DNA of 37,748 nucleotides from Chloroflexi bacterium UBA4733 (GCA_002404055.1 DHIZ01000045.1:8516-46263), one strand, 5' to 3'. Positions 8,446 through 18,443 are shown, counted from the first letter of the stretch. Program-made: numbers and translations. The notes: generated by a model not told the origin, from the letters alone.

Positions 8446-11400
8446 TTACCAGTCCACCTTTTCCAGCTTGCGTACGAGCACATAGGTGTCGCGGTTCACA
8501 CCGATAGGTCCCCAGTAGTTGAAACCGTAGGTAAACTGCGCGTAGCCGCCCGCCAGTTCTACCGGCTTAATGCGTGTTCGGGTCAGACTGTTGTGCGCCC
8601 CGCTCCGCCGTCCGGCGCGTACCTGTGACTTCGGCGTGCCGAGCGTCCGTTCCTGCGCGTGGTAGACCATACAGGTCCCTGGCTGGACGCGCGCGCTCAC
8701 GGCGGCGCGGGTGATCATGACGCCGTTATCGTTGTAGATCTCCACCCAATCGTTATCGACGATGCCGACCTTCTGCGCATCTTTGTCGTTGATCCAGCAG
8801 GGTTCGATGCCCCGCGACAGGGTCAGCATGCGCAAGTTGTCGTAGAACGTTGTGTGAATGTGCCACTTGCCGTGGGGCGTAATAAAGTTCAGCGCCAGGC
8901 TGTGCTCATCCTGGGGACTGGAAAAGATATCCCTGGTCTTCGCCGGATCGAGCTTTGGCTTGTACGTCGGCAGATGCTCCCCGAAGTCGAGGTACAGCGG
9001 ATGGTCGAGGTACAGGTGCTGGCGTCCAGTCAACGTGCGCCAGGGCACCAGGCGCTCGACATTCGTACACCAGGCGGCGTAGGCGCGGCCATCGTTGACC
9101 AGACCCGACCAGCACGGGCTGCCCAGGGTTCGCCGGACCTGGCGGGTGAGGTCGTGGAAATCCATGCGCACCCCGCGCGTGGATTCAGCGATGTCCGCCA
9201 GGGGCAGTCCCACGCGCTCCTCCTCGTGTTTGTAAGCGGCATAGGCCACCTCCCCGTTGGTCTCCGGCGCCAACTGGAGGAGCACGTTGGCGGCGTCAAG
9301 GGCGTCCTCCAGGCTGGGATACCGCCCGCCCTCCCAGGTGACACAGCGTGTCCGCTGCGGGTCCGGGGAGCCGCCGGTCGGAGCTGCCAGCAGTGCGTCA
9401 TAGACGGTAGCGACCGGAATCTGCACGCCGTTACCGCTGATGCCGTTCTGACGCAGCCGTGGTCCCAGGGAGATGAAGCGCTGGTAGAGGCGCGTGTAGT
9501 CCCGCTCGACCACGCGCAGGTGCGGCATCGTCTTGCCTGGGATCGGCTCGCACTCTCCCTTCGCCCAGTCTCGCGGCGCCGTCTGGGCGAGCTCGTCCGG
9601 CGTGTCGTGCATGAGTGGAGAGGACACCAGGTCTTTCACCGGCTCGGGAAACACCGTCGGCGCCAACTCGCTGACCTTCTGCGCCAACAGCTTGTAGATA
9701 TCCCAGTCGCTCTTGGCCTCCCAGGCGGGCGGCACGGCTGCCCCCAGCGGGTGAACGAAGGAATGCAGATCGGTGGTGTTGAGGTCGTTCTTCTCGTACC
9801 ACATCGCCGCCGGTAACACAACGTCCGAATAGAGCGCCGAGGTATCCATGCGGAAGTTGAGATCGATCACGAGGTCCATCTTGCCCCGCGGCGCCTCCGG
9901 GCGCCAGGTCACATCGTGGACCTGATCAGCGGCGCGTTCTTCGGCAACCAGATTGTCGTGCGTCCCCAGGTAGTGCCGCAGGAAGAACTCGTGACCCTTG
10001 GCGCTGGCCATAATGGCGTTACCACGCCAGATGAACCAGACACGCGGCCAGTTCTCCGGCGCATCAGGGTCCTCCACCGCAAAGCGCACCTTGCGGTCCT
10101 GAATCTGCCTGGTGACCCAATCCACGATTTCCTGGTCGCTGCGCGCCCCGGCCGCTTCCGCCTCGCGAACCAGCTCCAGCGGGTTGCGGTTGAACTGCGG
10201 GTAGTGGGGCATCCAGCCCTGGCGCACGGCCTGCGCCGTCAGGTCGGCGGCGTGCCCGTGCGCCCAGCGCGTCTGCGGAGGCACGGCCGCGTAGTCGGTG
10301 AAGGCGCCTTCGTAGCGCCACTGGTCGCTGTTGATATAGTGCCAGAGCGGTGTTTGCTGCTGGCGAGGCGGCGTGGCCCAGTCGAGCGCAAAGGCCAGAC
10401 TGGTCCACGGCGCGATCAGTGTCAGCTTCTCCTGACCGACGTAGTGGTTCATTCCCCCGCCGTTGCGGCCACAGCAGCCGCAGAGGATGAGCGCCGTGAT
10501 GGGGGCGCGGTAGCCCAGATTGCTGTTGTACCAGTGGTTCACGCCGGCGCCTATGATGACCATCGAGCGGCCCTCGGTAGCCTCGGCGTTGCCGGCAAAC
10601 TCCCGCGCCAGACGCAGGACGGTATCCCGGCCAATGCCGGTGAACTGCTCTTGCCAGGCGGGGGTGTACGGCTTGATGTCGTCAAAGCCGACCGGTTCCT
10701 CTCCGGGTAGCCCTCGCGTGACACCGAACTGGGCTACCAGCAGGTCGAAGGCGGTCGTCACCAGCACCCTGCCGCCGGTGGTCTCGATGTACTTCACCGG
10801 CACCCAGTGTTGCAAGGTTTGGCTTTGCGCGAAATCCTGGAAAGCGACGGACACCACCTCGTCGTAGGCCTCAGAGAAGGAGAGGGCTGGACTGATCGGC
10901 TGGTTATCCAGCCCATCTTCCATCTGCAGGTTCCAATTGCCCTTGATCTGTCCCCAACGGAACCCGACGGCGCCCTTGGGCATTTTCGGCTGGTCGCTGC
11001 CTTGATCGTGGACCAGTAACTTCCAGTCGCCGTTCTCCACGTCGGCATAGCCGGCGAGCCGGTTCGCCCGCAGGAACTGGCCCGCGGCGTAGCCACCATC
11101 GACCGGATGGAGTTCGACCAGGAAAGGGGCATCGCTGAAACGCTTGAGGTAATCGGCAAAGTACGGGACCTGCCGGTCGACGTAGAACTCTTTCAAGATG
11201 ACGTGGTTGACGGCCATCCAGAGAGCAGTATCCTGCCCGGCCTTGACGGGGATCCACCAGTCGGCGAACTTGGCAACCTGGCTGAAGTCCGGGGCCATGA
11301 CGACAAACTTGGCGCCTTCGTGCCGCGCCTCGGAAATGAAGTGGACGTCGGGCGTGCGCGTCATGTTCAGGTTGGCGCCCATGGACACGATGTAGCGCGA

Positions 11401-12087
11401 GTTGTACCAGTCGGCGCTCTCGCAGACGTCGGTCTGGTCGCCCCAGACCTCGGGGAAGGCGTTCGGCAGGTCGGCGTACCAGTCGTAGAAGCTCATGTTC
11501 ACGCCACCCGCCAACTGTAAGAAGCGGGAGCCGCCGGCATAAGAGAGGTACGACATGGCAGGGATCGGCGAGAAGCCAAAGACGCGATCCGGCCCCCAGC
11601 GCTTCGCCGTGTAGAGGGTAGCGGCGGCGATGAGTTCCAGGACCTCGTCCCACGTGGAGCGGCGGAAGCCGCCCTTGCCCCGCGCCCGCTGGAAACGGCT
11701 GCGCTTCTCGGCATCTTCGACGATCGATGCCCAGGCCGCCACCGGGTCGGCATGCTGCGCGCGCGCAGCCCGCCAGAAGTCCATGAGCGGCCCGCGCAGG
11801 TACGGGTGTTTGACGCGGATCGGGCTGTAGACGTACCAGGACGCGGAGATGCCGCGCTGGCAGCCCCGGGGCTCGTAGGGCGGCAGGTTCGGGTTCAGCA
11901 GCGGATAGTCGGTGGCTTGCATTTCCCAGGTGATGATGCCGTCCTTCACAAACACCATCCAGGAACAGCCGCCGGTGCAGTTGACACCGTGTGTGCTGCG
12001 CACCACCCGATCGTGCTGCCAGCGGTTACGGTAGAACTCCTCCCAGCGCCGTGCCTGGGGCTTCACCAGATCCTGAATCCAGCCCAT
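8446..12087 (-). CDS. narG: Respiratory nitrate reductase (or nitrite oxidoreductase) alpha subunit, Mo-bisMGD
   Basis: The 1213-residue catalytic subunit. The FS0 [4Fe-4S] site is intact as H33-x3-C37-x3-C41-x34-C76, the His-first spacing characteristic of NarG. The expected molybdenum ligand is the Asp of ESADWYNS near residue 224. There is no twin-arginine signal peptide, so the enzyme should face the cytoplasm, anchored by NarI. The C-terminal region ([14 protein letters not shown], then [10 protein letters not shown]) resembles the cofactor-binding end of the family. Cytoplasmic NarG-type enzymes can reduce nitrate or, in Nitrobacter and Nitrolancea, oxidise nitrite; motifs alone do not decide. 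ATG 12087 follows the cytochrome gene by six bases, with CGGAG as its ribosome-binding site. Confidence 0.97.
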   Translation of the reverse strand: MGWIQDLVKPQARRWEEFYRNRWQHDRVVRSTHGVNCTGGCSWMVFVKDGIITWEMQATDYPLLNPNLPPYEPRGCQRGISASWYVYSPIRVKHPYLRGPLMDFWRAARAQHADPVAAWASIVEDAEKRSRFQRARGKGGFRRSTWDEVLELIAAATLYTAKRWGPDRVFGFSPIPAMSYLSYAGGSRFLQLAGGVNMSFYDWYADLPNAFPEVWGDQTDVCESADWYNSRYIVSMGANLNMTRTPDVHFISEARHEGAKFVVMAPDFSQVAKFADWWIPVKAGQDTALWMAVNHVILKEFYVDRQVPYFADYLKRFSDAPFLVELHPVDGGYAAGQFLRANRLAGYADVENGDWKLLVHDQGSDQPKMPKGAVGFRWGQIKGNWNLQMEDGLDNQPISPALSFSEAYDEVVSVAFQDFAQSQTLQHWVPVKYIETTGGRVLVTTAFDLLVAQFGVTRGLPGEEPVGFDDIKPYTPAWQEQFTGIGRDTVLRLAREFAGNAEATEGRSMVIIGAGVNHWYNSNLGYRAPITALILCGCCGRNGGGMNHYVGQEKLTLIAPWTSLAFALDWATPPRQQQTPLWHYINSDQWRYEGAFTDYAAVPPQTRWAHGHAADLTAQAVRQGWMPHYPQFNRNPLELVREAEAAGARSDQEIVDWVTRQIQDRKVRFAVEDPDAPENWPRVWFIWRGNAIMASAKGHEFFLRHYLGTHDNLVAEERAADQVHDVTWRPEAPRGKMDLVIDLNFRMDTSALYSDVVLPAAMWYEKNDLNTTDLHSFVHPLGAAVPPAWEAKSDWDIYKLLAQKVSELAPTVFPEPVKDLVSSPLMHDTPDELAQTAPRDWAKGECEPIPGKTMPHLRVVERDYTRLYQRFISLGPRLRQNGISGNGVQIPVATVYDALLAAPTGGSPDPQRTRCVTWEGGRYPSLEDALDAANVLLQLAPETNGEVAYAAYKHEEERVGLPLADIAESTRGVRMDFHDLTRQVRRTLGSPCWSGLVNDGRAYAAWCTNVERLVPWRTLTGRQHLYLDHPLYLDFGEHLPTYKPKLDPAKTRDIFSSPQDEHSLALNFITPHGKWHIHTTFYDNLRMLTLSRGIEPCWINDKDAQKVGIVDNDWVEIYNDNGVMITRAAVSARVQPGTCMVYHAQERTLGTPKSQVRAGRRSGAHNSLTRTRIKPVELAGGYAQFTYGFNYWGPIGVNRDTYVLVRKLEKVDW

Positions 12088-12093
12088 GCTGAT

Positions 12094-12723
12094 TTATCTC
12101 CGCTCGACGAGTGGGCGACGGACGCCGGTCAGGCGATCTCGCCAGATCACGTTTGCCAGCAGCAGCAGCACCGCCGCGCCGATCACGGCCAGGAAGGCGA
12201 TTTCGACGGTCGGCAGAGACCAGCGGTTGTACGTCAAGCCGGTCGGCGCAGGCTGTAGAGAGGCAGGATGCTGCTGCGCTGCCTGCTGAAAGTAGGCGAC
12301 CAGGTCGGCCTGTTCGGCAGGCGTCAGGGGGTGGTCGCGAAACAGCGGTTGCATGGCAGGGAAAGGCGGATTGGCGAGCGCGGCGGCGAGTCCCGTCTGG
12401 CCATACCTGGTGAACACGGCGGTGAGGTCCGGCCCCACGCTGCCGCCGCCCAGTGCTCCGACGCCGGCCACGCTGTGGCAGGCGATACAGGCCGGGCCGC
12501 TATTCTGCAGCGGCGTGGCGCCGGTGAAGAGCGCACGTCCGGTAGCAGCATCTCCCGCCGCGGCCGGTGTTACCAGGCCTGGCGCCGCCTCCACGTGGAC
12601 CAGTCCCCCATACACGGGCACGACCAGACAACTCAGGCCAAGGATCAAGAGACCGAACAGCCACGCCGACCGGGGCCGCGCCCGGAGCGTGCCGTTGGCG
12701 CATGGTCCGCGCGGCGTCTCCAT
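12094..12723 (-). CDS. Membrane-anchored monoheme cytochrome c leading the nar operon
   Basis: 209 residues. An arginine-rich start is followed by a hydrophobic helix (about residues 20-40, WLFGLLILGLSCLVVPVYGG), a periplasmic class I cytochrome c domain with one heme site C79-I-A-C82-H83, a likely distal Met in PAMQPLFRDHP, and a C-terminal helix (VEIAFLAVIGAAVLLLLANVIW) before a basic tail. So it is anchored at both ends with the heme outside. It is the first gene of the operon, six bases from narG, with GGGAGG before ATG 12723. Thermus NarC and the cytochromes of nxr operons hold similar positions. It probably passes electrons between NarI and periplasmic or terminal oxidase partners; the direction depends on whether the complex reduces nitrate or oxidises nitrite. 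Confidence 0.88.
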   Translation of the reverse strand: METPRGPCANGTLRARPRSAWLFGLLILGLSCLVVPVYGGLVHVEAAPGLVTPAAAGDAATGRALFTGATPLQNSGPACIACHSVAGVGALGGGSVGPDLTAVFTRYGQTGLAAALANPPFPAMQPLFRDHPLTPAEQADLVAYFQQAAQQHPASLQPAPTGLTYNRWSLPTVEIAFLAVIGAAVLLLLANVIWRDRLTGVRRPLVERR

Positions 12724-12822
12724 CGGTCCGGCCTCCCACGCGGCGCCTTCTTGCGCCTACGTGGCACTGTCGCACACGCGTCTTCCGCGGCGCTTCCGCG
12801 GATTTGTTGTGCAACTCGCGGT

Positions 12823-14745
12823 TTACGGGCGTCCGACCGCTGGGCGTGGCTCGGACATCGCGTCGCCCGTCACGATGGAGCATCGCAGCGCTTCCGTCTC
12901 CGACGCCGGAGCCAGTCCGAGTTCTCGCTGCAAGGCGTCGCGGCACTCGCGATACTGACGCATCGCTTCATCACGGCGCCCGTCGTGGAGCAGCAAGCGC
13001 ATCACCAGCACGTGCAGGTCTTCTAACGTGCTGTTGATGCGCAAGGCGTGCCGGCAGCAGTTTATCGCCGCAGTGACCGCGTCGTGGCGAAGGTAGAGCG
13101 TGGTGAGCCGGCGCACCGAACTGAGGAAGCTCTCCTGCAGATAACTACGTTCCAGCGCGCACCAGTCGCTGTAGCGCTCGTCGGCGAGAAAATCGCCATC
13201 GTAGAGGGTCAGGACCCGCTCATAAGACTTGATTGCCGCCGCGTCCTGCTTGAGCGACTCCTGCCGCCCCCCATCCTGCACGGCCTTGAGCAGTTCCTGG
13301 CTGTCGAGTCGGTGTGGTGACGAGACGTCATAGACGTATGTGTCGCCGCTAGATCTGATGAAGGCCGAGAGCTTTCCGGGCGGCGCCTGCGGCTCCAACG
13401 CGCGCCGCAGGTAGTGGACGACGACATGCAGCAGCGCCGGGGTCGTCGCCGGATTCCCTTCGGGCCATAACAACTCCAGCAGTTCGTCGCGATGCACCGG
13501 CTTTCCGTAGCGGGTGAGCAGGATCTTCAGCAGCGTCACCGATCGTCGGCGCACAAACTGGTCAAGCGGTACGGGCTGCCCATCACGCCTGATCGCAAAG
13601 TGACCCAGGCAACGCAGGTCGAGGAACGGAACCCCCGTGACAGCCTCCATCGCGCCGGGATCGCGGCGCGACGATGCCGGCGAAGGTGCATCGCTGCTTT
13701 CGGCTGGGAAGGCCGGGGCTGCGGTCGTCGTTACCGTCTGGCGGCGGGCGGCGCACTCCTCATACACCGCCACGGCGGCGTTATGCAGCGCCACCGCCGC
13801 CCGTTCGAGGGCCGGCTGGAGGAGTGCTAAATGATGCGCGGGCGACGAGTCAGACCGGTGGTTGCCCAGCAGCACCACACCGACAGGACAGCCTCTTGCC
13901 AGCAGCGGCAGGCACAGGGCAGTGGGGAACTCGCGTTCGACCGACCGGCAGGCAGGGGAGTTGTGCCGCTCACCATCGCTGGGCAGTACGCAGTGCCGGC
14001 GCACCAACGCGGGGCAGGCTGTGCCACGGCAGACGCGCGCGAGTGCATGCAGCACGGGGGACGAGACGTCCTGCTCGGCCAGCACGTGGAGGGCGCCACA
14101 GCGTTCATCCAGCAAGAGGAGTGCGCCGCTCTCCGCCTCCGCCACAGCGGCGAGCGTCTGCACGATGTGCCGCGCCTGGGCTTGCAGATTGGCGCCGGCA
14201 TCAAGCGCGGCGTCCAGCGGTTCCGCGGCCACGCGATCCGCCGCCTGGAAACGAGCCAGTTCGAGGATGAGCGCAATCTGCCGGGCCGCCTGCTCCACCG
14301 GCGCCAGTGAGGGTGGTGTACTCGGCTGATGGCGCGAGGCGACGTGCAGGCTGCCGAGCAGCCCGGTGCTGCCGCGGACCGGCGCGCAGAGGTAGCAATG
14401 GAAGCCCAGGCGTTGTACCGCTGTGCGCAGGTAGCGAGCGTCGTGGGACACGTCCAGACTCAGCAGTGGCTCGCCACGCTGTGCGACCAGGCCGGGGAAG
14501 CCCTGGCCCCAGGCAAACTGCGTGATCTGGCGAAACGCCCGCGGCGAGGCGCCGCGGTGGAGCGCCAGGAGCAGCCGCTCACCATCGGGACTGAGCAGAA
14601 AGAGCTCCGCTGCCTCCGTGTCGGTCTCGCGCAGGAGCGTGTCAAGGCGGTCGGCGATGGCCGCGAATGACGCCTTGCCGTCGAACGCGACGCCGGCAAG
14701 GCCCTGCGCGGACGCTTCGGCGCGTTCCTGGTAGGAGAGCGACAC
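12823..14745 (-). CDS. GAF-GAF-winged-helix-BTAD transcriptional regulator, probable nar regulator
   Basis: 640 residues. Order: a GAF-like domain (about 10-150, with GQGFPGLVAQRGEPL), a second GAF-like domain (about 180-320), a linker rich in Ala/Ser/Pro, an OmpR-type winged helix starting LRCLGHFAIRRDGQPVPL and running through DELLELLWPEGN, then a helical BTAD repeat region (about 490-625) as in SARP regulators. The second GAF holds clustered cysteines (VCRGTACPAL, RHCVLPS, SPACRSV), which could bind an iron-sulfur cluster or heme; this is inference. GTG 14745 has GGAGG six bases upstream and is preferred over TTG 14766. It lies 99 bases upstream of the cytochrome gene on the same strand, so it may be co-transcribed and control the operon in response to oxygen, NO or nitrate. 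DnrS/DnrT-like regulators in Thermus are a loose functional parallel. Confidence 0.83.
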   Translation of the reverse strand: MSLSYQERAEASAQGLAGVAFDGKASFAAIADRLDTLLRETDTEAAELFLLSPDGERLLLALHRGASPRAFRQITQFAWGQGFPGLVAQRGEPLLSLDVSHDARYLRTAVQRLGFHCYLCAPVRGSTGLLGSLHVASRHQPSTPPSLAPVEQAARQIALILELARFQAADRVAAEPLDAALDAGANLQAQARHIVQTLAAVAEAESGALLLLDERCGALHVLAEQDVSSPVLHALARVCRGTACPALVRRHCVLPSDGERHNSPACRSVEREFPTALCLPLLARGCPVGVVLLGNHRSDSSPAHHLALLQPALERAAVALHNAAVAVYEECAARRQTVTTTAAPAFPAESSDAPSPASSRRDPGAMEAVTGVPFLDLRCLGHFAIRRDGQPVPLDQFVRRRSVTLLKILLTRYGKPVHRDELLELLWPEGNPATTPALLHVVVHYLRRALEPQAPPGKLSAFIRSSGDTYVYDVSSPHRLDSQELLKAVQDGGRQESLKQDAAAIKSYERVLTLYDGDFLADERYSDWCALERSYLQESFLSSVRRLTTLYLRHDAVTAAINCCRHALRINSTLEDLHVLVMRLLLHDGRRDEAMRQYRECRDALQRELGLAPASETEALRCSIVTGDAMSEPRPAVGRP

Positions 14746-14785
14746 GGTCTGCCTCCGAGTCCCCAATCAATGACTCGACTGGCGT

Positions 14786-15166
14786 CTAGACTACGCCGCC
14801 TGAATGGCTCCTGTCAATAGTCACACCAAGGGCCGCGACGCCACCCGCGACAATCACCAGCCCTGCGAGAGCGTACACCTCACGAATCCCAATGATGTCG
14901 GCCAGGGCTCCGCCCGCCGCCATCGAGACCATGCTGGTCAAGTTGGACGTCGCCGTCAGCATACCAAAGACGCGGCCGCGCAGGGCGCCCACCGCCAGGC
15001 CCGAGCCGGTCCGCTGGTAGACAAAGACGAGCAGCGCGATGCTGGCCAACCAGTCGCCGGTGATGGAGACGACCTGGCCCAGCAACAGGAGCAGGTGACG
15101 CTACTTCTCGGTGGGGTGGGGCAGGATCGCAGTCAACTTTTCTGCCAGCACAGTATCGGCATCCAT
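14786..15166 (-). pseudogene. Internally deleted MFS transporter remnant
   Basis: The N-terminal part (LLLLLGQVVSITGDW, LASIALLVFVYQRTGSGLAVG) is the first helix of a drug-efflux-type MFS protein. It runs straight into ALRGRVFGMLTATSNLTSM and GGALADIIGI, which is the loop and helix near the end of such proteins, then a last helix and stop. About 300 internal residues are missing, without a frameshift at the join (near 15000). An in-frame TAG at 15101-15103 also separates the likely start ATG 15166 from the body. The product would be about 100 residues at most, so transport is not expected. The remnant ends 40 bases upstream of the GAF/BTAD regulator. Confidence 0.75.
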
Positions 15167-15282
15167 ACACCGATGATGCCACACAACTCACGAAATGTAA
15201 ACTTTATTCCCTTCCGTGGCTGCGCCTGGCGCCCCCTCAAGTCGGGTCTTGCGGGCCAACGTAGGGACGCCAACACGGTCGG

Positions 15283-16404
15283 TCACGGTCGAACAACCGT
15301 CAAGACGTGTCTGCGCTCGTGTGACTCCCACTCGGCAGCCTCATCTCCGCCCAGGTGGCGTAACAGGGCCAGATAATACTCGTAGTTCTCCAGTGGCACG
15401 TCGGAAGGGACGGGCTGATCCACGGTCGGAAAGTAGCCGCCTGCCGCGAGCAGCACCGGCGCCTTGGCCAGAATCTCGTCGGCGATGTCGCGCCACTGGC
15501 CCGCCAGCACCCGGGCGTCCAGGTTGCCGATTAGCACCAGATCGCGTCCATACCGCTCGCGTAACCCCACCGCGTCGAGCCCTCCACCAACCTCGAGGAA
15601 GCCCAGACAGTTCACCCCGCTCGCCAGCCAGAATGGGATGAGGTCCGCCACCCGCCCTCTCGACTCGACCATGATCGCCGGAACTCCTGCAGCTCGCAGA
15701 GCGCCGACCACCTGACGGAAGAACGGTCGGAACAGCCGGTCGAACTCGCTGGGCGATCCAAGCGCGCCGGCCCGATAGGCCCAGGGTTCCTTGATGATCA
15801 CGAAGTCGAGGTCGAGGTTCGCGACGGCCCGCTGCGCCGCCTGCACGACGAAGTCGCCCAGGTGCGCCACCATTTCCTCCACCCAGGAGCGTTCGGTGCG
15901 CGCTGCGGTTCCCAGGCGACGCAGCCCCATCCAATCGTGCAACGCGCTGAAGGGGCCGGCCAGTTGGAGACCCAGCGGGTAGTCGCGGCCACGACGTTCG
16001 CGGCAATAGTCCGCAAAGAAGCGCGGGTAGCGTGCCGGTGATGCAGGGTTCAGCCGCCCTCGCACTGCCGCCCACTGCTCGCGCGTGCGCAGGGGAAAGC
16101 GTTCCCGCGCTGCGTCGGCGCGCCCCACCGTCTCCTCACCATGCTCGCGGTCCGTTCCGACGCGCCACTCTTCGCTCTCCTCGACGTCGGCCGTCGCCAA
16201 CCCGGGGAGCAGGCCGAGCGCGACCGGCGCAACCTCCATGCGCTCGAAGCCGAACTGCGTGATCACGTGCGCGTCACGCCGCAACCCTTCGCGATACCAG
16301 CGCTGCATGGTCTCCGGCTCGAAGCACTGAAAGAGGCAAGGGAGCGGAACGACATCAAGGGGCTCAAAGCGCACGACAGCCAGGAAGCGTTCGCGGCTAT
16401 TCAT
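15283..16404 (-). CDS. UroD-family methyltransferase-like protein (paralogue A)
   Basis: 373 residues of the uroporphyrinogen decarboxylase/MtaA superfamily. The N-terminus SRERFLAVVRFEPLDVVPL is the standard opening (RERF.A.L....DRVP). Later motifs are LIGNLDARVLAGQWRDI, which matches the GN.D...L..G..e.I segment, and GGYFPTVDQPVPSDVPLENYEYYL, which matches the GGyi...dH.vp.dvp.eN...y ending. The position of the His in the H-x-D-G/H-x-C motif is VESRGRV here, and no Cys or His pair of the MtaA zinc site is seen. So it is unlikely to be a thiol-activating MtaA-type enzyme; it may be a substrate-side methyltransferase or lyase. It is the last gene of the unit after the corrinoid protein and paralogue B, which argues that it works with that corrinoid protein. 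Confidence 0.8.
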   Translation of the reverse strand: MNSRERFLAVVRFEPLDVVPLPCLFQCFEPETMQRWYREGLRRDAHVITQFGFERMEVAPVALGLLPGLATADVEESEEWRVGTDREHGEETVGRADAARERFPLRTREQWAAVRGRLNPASPARYPRFFADYCRERRGRDYPLGLQLAGPFSALHDWMGLRRLGTAARTERSWVEEMVAHLGDFVVQAAQRAVANLDLDFVIIKEPWAYRAGALGSPSEFDRLFRPFFRQVVGALRAAGVPAIMVESRGRVADLIPFWLASGVNCLGFLEVGGGLDAVGLRERYGRDLVLIGNLDARVLAGQWRDIADEILAKAPVLLAAGGYFPTVDQPVPSDVPLENYEYYLALLRHLGGDEAAEWESHERRHVLTVVRP

Positions 16405-16446
16405 CGCAGTCGTCTCGTCCTTCTCAGATGGCGTGGGGACAGGCGG

Positions 16447-17574
16447 TCACTCCTGCCAGTAACCACGGCGCCGGGCTTCGTCAAGGGCGGCGCCGGGGTC
16501 CGCGGCCACCCGCTGGAGGAGTTCCATGTAGTAGCGAAAATGCGCGAACGAGACGTCGGGTGGCACCAGATGGTCGATCCACGGCGCATAGCCGCCCTGG
16601 AGCAGCAGCCAGGGGATTTTGGACAGCACTTCAGCATCGATCGCTTCCGGTCCCTGCGCCAGCACGCGCTTGTCGACGTTCCCGTAAAGCATGAGGTTCT
16701 TGCCGTAGCGGCGACGCAACGCCACAGCATCTTCCCCGGCGGCGACTTCCAGGGGATAGAAGCCGGTGACCCCGGCGTCCAACCAGCAAGGAATGATCGG
16801 GCCGTTCAGCCCGTCGCTGTCCACCAGGATGATGTCCACACCGTGACTGTGGAGCAGGTCGGTGACGCGCTGGTAAGCGGGTACCTGGAACTCTCGGAAC
16901 GTGGTGGGCGAACAAAGGGGGCTGCCCTTGCCGGCCATGTCTTCCCAGATCAGAGCGAAGTCGAACTGAATCGCGTCCAGCGCCGGATGAATCGTTTCGC
17001 AGACGCAAGTGGCGATGTGGTCGATGATCTCGTGGAGGAGCAGGGGATCGTCGGAAAACGTATAGGAGAGGCGCTCCAGGCCCATCCAGTTGCGGACCCA
17101 GCCGAAGAAGGAACCGGCCGAGATCCCGAGGGGATAGTCGCGGTCCTGAACCGTCCGAACGTAGTCGGCCCACCAGAGTGGATACCGCTTCGGAGAGGTG
17201 GGATCGAGTCTCGGCTTGAATTCGCGTTCCCAGTCCTCGCGCGTTTTCAGCGGATAATCCAGCCACTGGGGCATGTTCATGTCGGGACGATCCTTAAACT
17301 CGCGGATGATCTGTCCTTCGCCCCCGCGTCGAACGATACGTGTCTTGCCTTCCTCCTTCAGCACTTCGCGCTCGGTACCCGGCAGGAGTCCCACGCTGAT
17401 TGGCGCAACCTGGTAACGGTCGGTCCCGAAGTACGCGTCGACGTGGATGTCGGCCGGCAGCCCCTCGCTGTGCCAGCGTTCCACCGTGCTGTTCCAGAGC
17501 CACGGTGGCAGGAGAAAGGTACGATCCGGCTGACCAAACTGCATCGTCTCGTGATATCGCTGGCGCGCGTCCAT
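16447..17574 (-). CDS. UroD-family methyltransferase-like protein (paralogue B)
   Basis: 375 residues, similar throughout to paralogue A next to it: GLLPG, YPLWWADYVR against YPRFFADYCR, RDYPLGI, DWMGLRRL against NWMGLERL, and RRYGKNLMLYGNVDKRVLAQGPEAI. The substrate loop reads LVDSDGLNGPIIPCWLDAGV and the end GGYAPWIDHLVPPDVSFAHF. It has Asp (VDSDG) where paralogue A has Glu. No thiol-activating zinc cysteines are apparent. ATG 17574 is preceded by GAGAGGAAAGAGG. The gene sits 42 bases upstream of paralogue A and 89 bases downstream of the corrinoid-protein gene on the same strand. A and B probably arose by duplication and could form a heteromer or act on different methyl donors. Confidence 0.82.
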   Translation of the reverse strand: MDARQRYHETMQFGQPDRTFLLPPWLWNSTVERWHSEGLPADIHVDAYFGTDRYQVAPISVGLLPGTEREVLKEEGKTRIVRRGGEGQIIREFKDRPDMNMPQWLDYPLKTREDWEREFKPRLDPTSPKRYPLWWADYVRTVQDRDYPLGISAGSFFGWVRNWMGLERLSYTFSDDPLLLHEIIDHIATCVCETIHPALDAIQFDFALIWEDMAGKGSPLCSPTTFREFQVPAYQRVTDLLHSHGVDIILVDSDGLNGPIIPCWLDAGVTGFYPLEVAAGEDAVALRRRYGKNLMLYGNVDKRVLAQGPEAIDAEVLSKIPWLLLQGGYAPWIDHLVPPDVSFAHFRYYMELLQRVAADPGAALDEARRRGYWQE

Positions 17575-17663
17575 CCTCTTTCCTCTCAGACCTCCCCTGG
17601 CTGGTCACTGCGCTCTGCAGCGCCGCGCAAGCACCCCCGGTCGAGCCGGTCGGCGGCGGCGGA

Positions 17664-18311
17664 TCAAGCCACGCGGGCCCGCAGAAGCTCTTGCACCACA
17701 TCAACCGCTGTGGCCGCGTCGGCCGCGAACCCGTCCGCCCCGACTTGCTGGGCGAATCGCTCGGTCACGGCTGCCCCCCCCACGATCACGAGCACGCGCT
17801 CGCGCACGTTCGCCTGGCGCAACGCATCAATCACCGCTGCCATGTTGGTCATCGTCGTCGTCAACAGCGCCGACAGGGCCACGACCTGCGCGTCGTTCTC
17901 GATCACCGCCCGGACAAACTGCTCCGCCTTGACGTTGGTTCCGAGGTCAAGCACCTCGAAGCCTGCTCCTTCGAGCATCATCGCCACCAGGTTCTTCCCG
18001 ATGTCGTGCAGGTCGCCCTGGACGGTGCCGATGACCACACGGGTCTGCCGGCTGTTCGCTTGTTCCGCGGTAGTCAACAGTGGCTTGATCAGCGCCAGCG
18101 CCGTCTTCATCGCCCGTGCGGCCAGCAGCAACTCGGGAACGTAGTACTCCTCGCGCTTAAACCGCTCGCCCACCTCGTGCATGCCAGGCACGAGCGCTTC
18201 GCTGATCACGCGCAGCGGCGCAACGCCCGCCGCCAGAGCGGCGCGCGTGAGCGCCTCGGCGTCACGCGCCTTCCCGGTGATGACGGCCTCTTCGAGTTCG
18301 CGTAAGTTCAT
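17664..18311 (-). CDS. Corrinoid (B12-binding) methyl-carrier protein, MtaC/MtbC type
   Basis: This 215-residue shuttle protein holds a cobalamin whose cobalt accepts and donates a methyl group. The helical cap is residues 1-85 (VISEALVPGMHEVGERFKREEYYVPELLLAA), followed by the Rossmann B12 domain with D100-x-H102-x-x-G105 (GTVQGDLHDIGKNLV), whose His replaces the lower axial ligand. SALLTTTMTNM and VIVGGAAVTERFAQQVGADGFA complete the fold. The start is ATG 18311 with GGGAGCG upstream. A good promoter (TTGCTA-17-TATATT) lies just upstream, so this gene leads the unit with UroD paralogues B and A. It is the only corrinoid carrier in the window and presumably serves several of the six UroD-type proteins as well as the homocysteine methyltransferase. 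Confidence 0.95.
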   Translation of the reverse strand: MNLRELEEAVITGKARDAEALTRAALAAGVAPLRVISEALVPGMHEVGERFKREEYYVPELLLAARAMKTALALIKPLLTTAEQANSRQTRVVIGTVQGDLHDIGKNLVAMMLEGAGFEVLDLGTNVKAEQFVRAVIENDAQVVALSALLTTTMTNMAAVIDALRQANVRERVLVIVGGAAVTERFAQQVGADGFAADAATAVDVVQELLRARVA

Positions 18312-18344
18312 GGATCTTTACGCTCCCGTGCGTCCTTGGCCAGC

Positions 18345-18373
18345 AATATACCACGGTCACGCCGGATTAGCAA
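18345..18373 (-). promoter_or_regulatory. Sigma70-type promoter of the corrinoid-protein operon
   Basis: On the minus strand, TTGCTA (18373-18368), a 17-base spacer, then TATATT (18350-18345). The -35 matches four of six consensus bases, the -10 five of six. A start site near 18338 would give a leader of about 27 bases before ATG 18311. Confidence 0.6.
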
Positions 18374-18443
18374 CGGAGAGTGCGTCACGCAGACACCTCA
18401 CGTTCGCCCACGTCCAACGCACTCCTTGATCTACTGTCTCATG

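Noticed and set aside
8659..9816. 385-codon plus-strand frame opposite narG
   Set aside because: Compositional shadow of a GC-rich gene; no ribosome-binding site or recognisable family.
12724..12822. FNR/Anr box or NarL heptamers upstream of the cytochrome gene
   Set aside because: No TTGAT-N4-ATCAA or TACYYMT pairs; only a TTCCGCGG direct repeat is visible.
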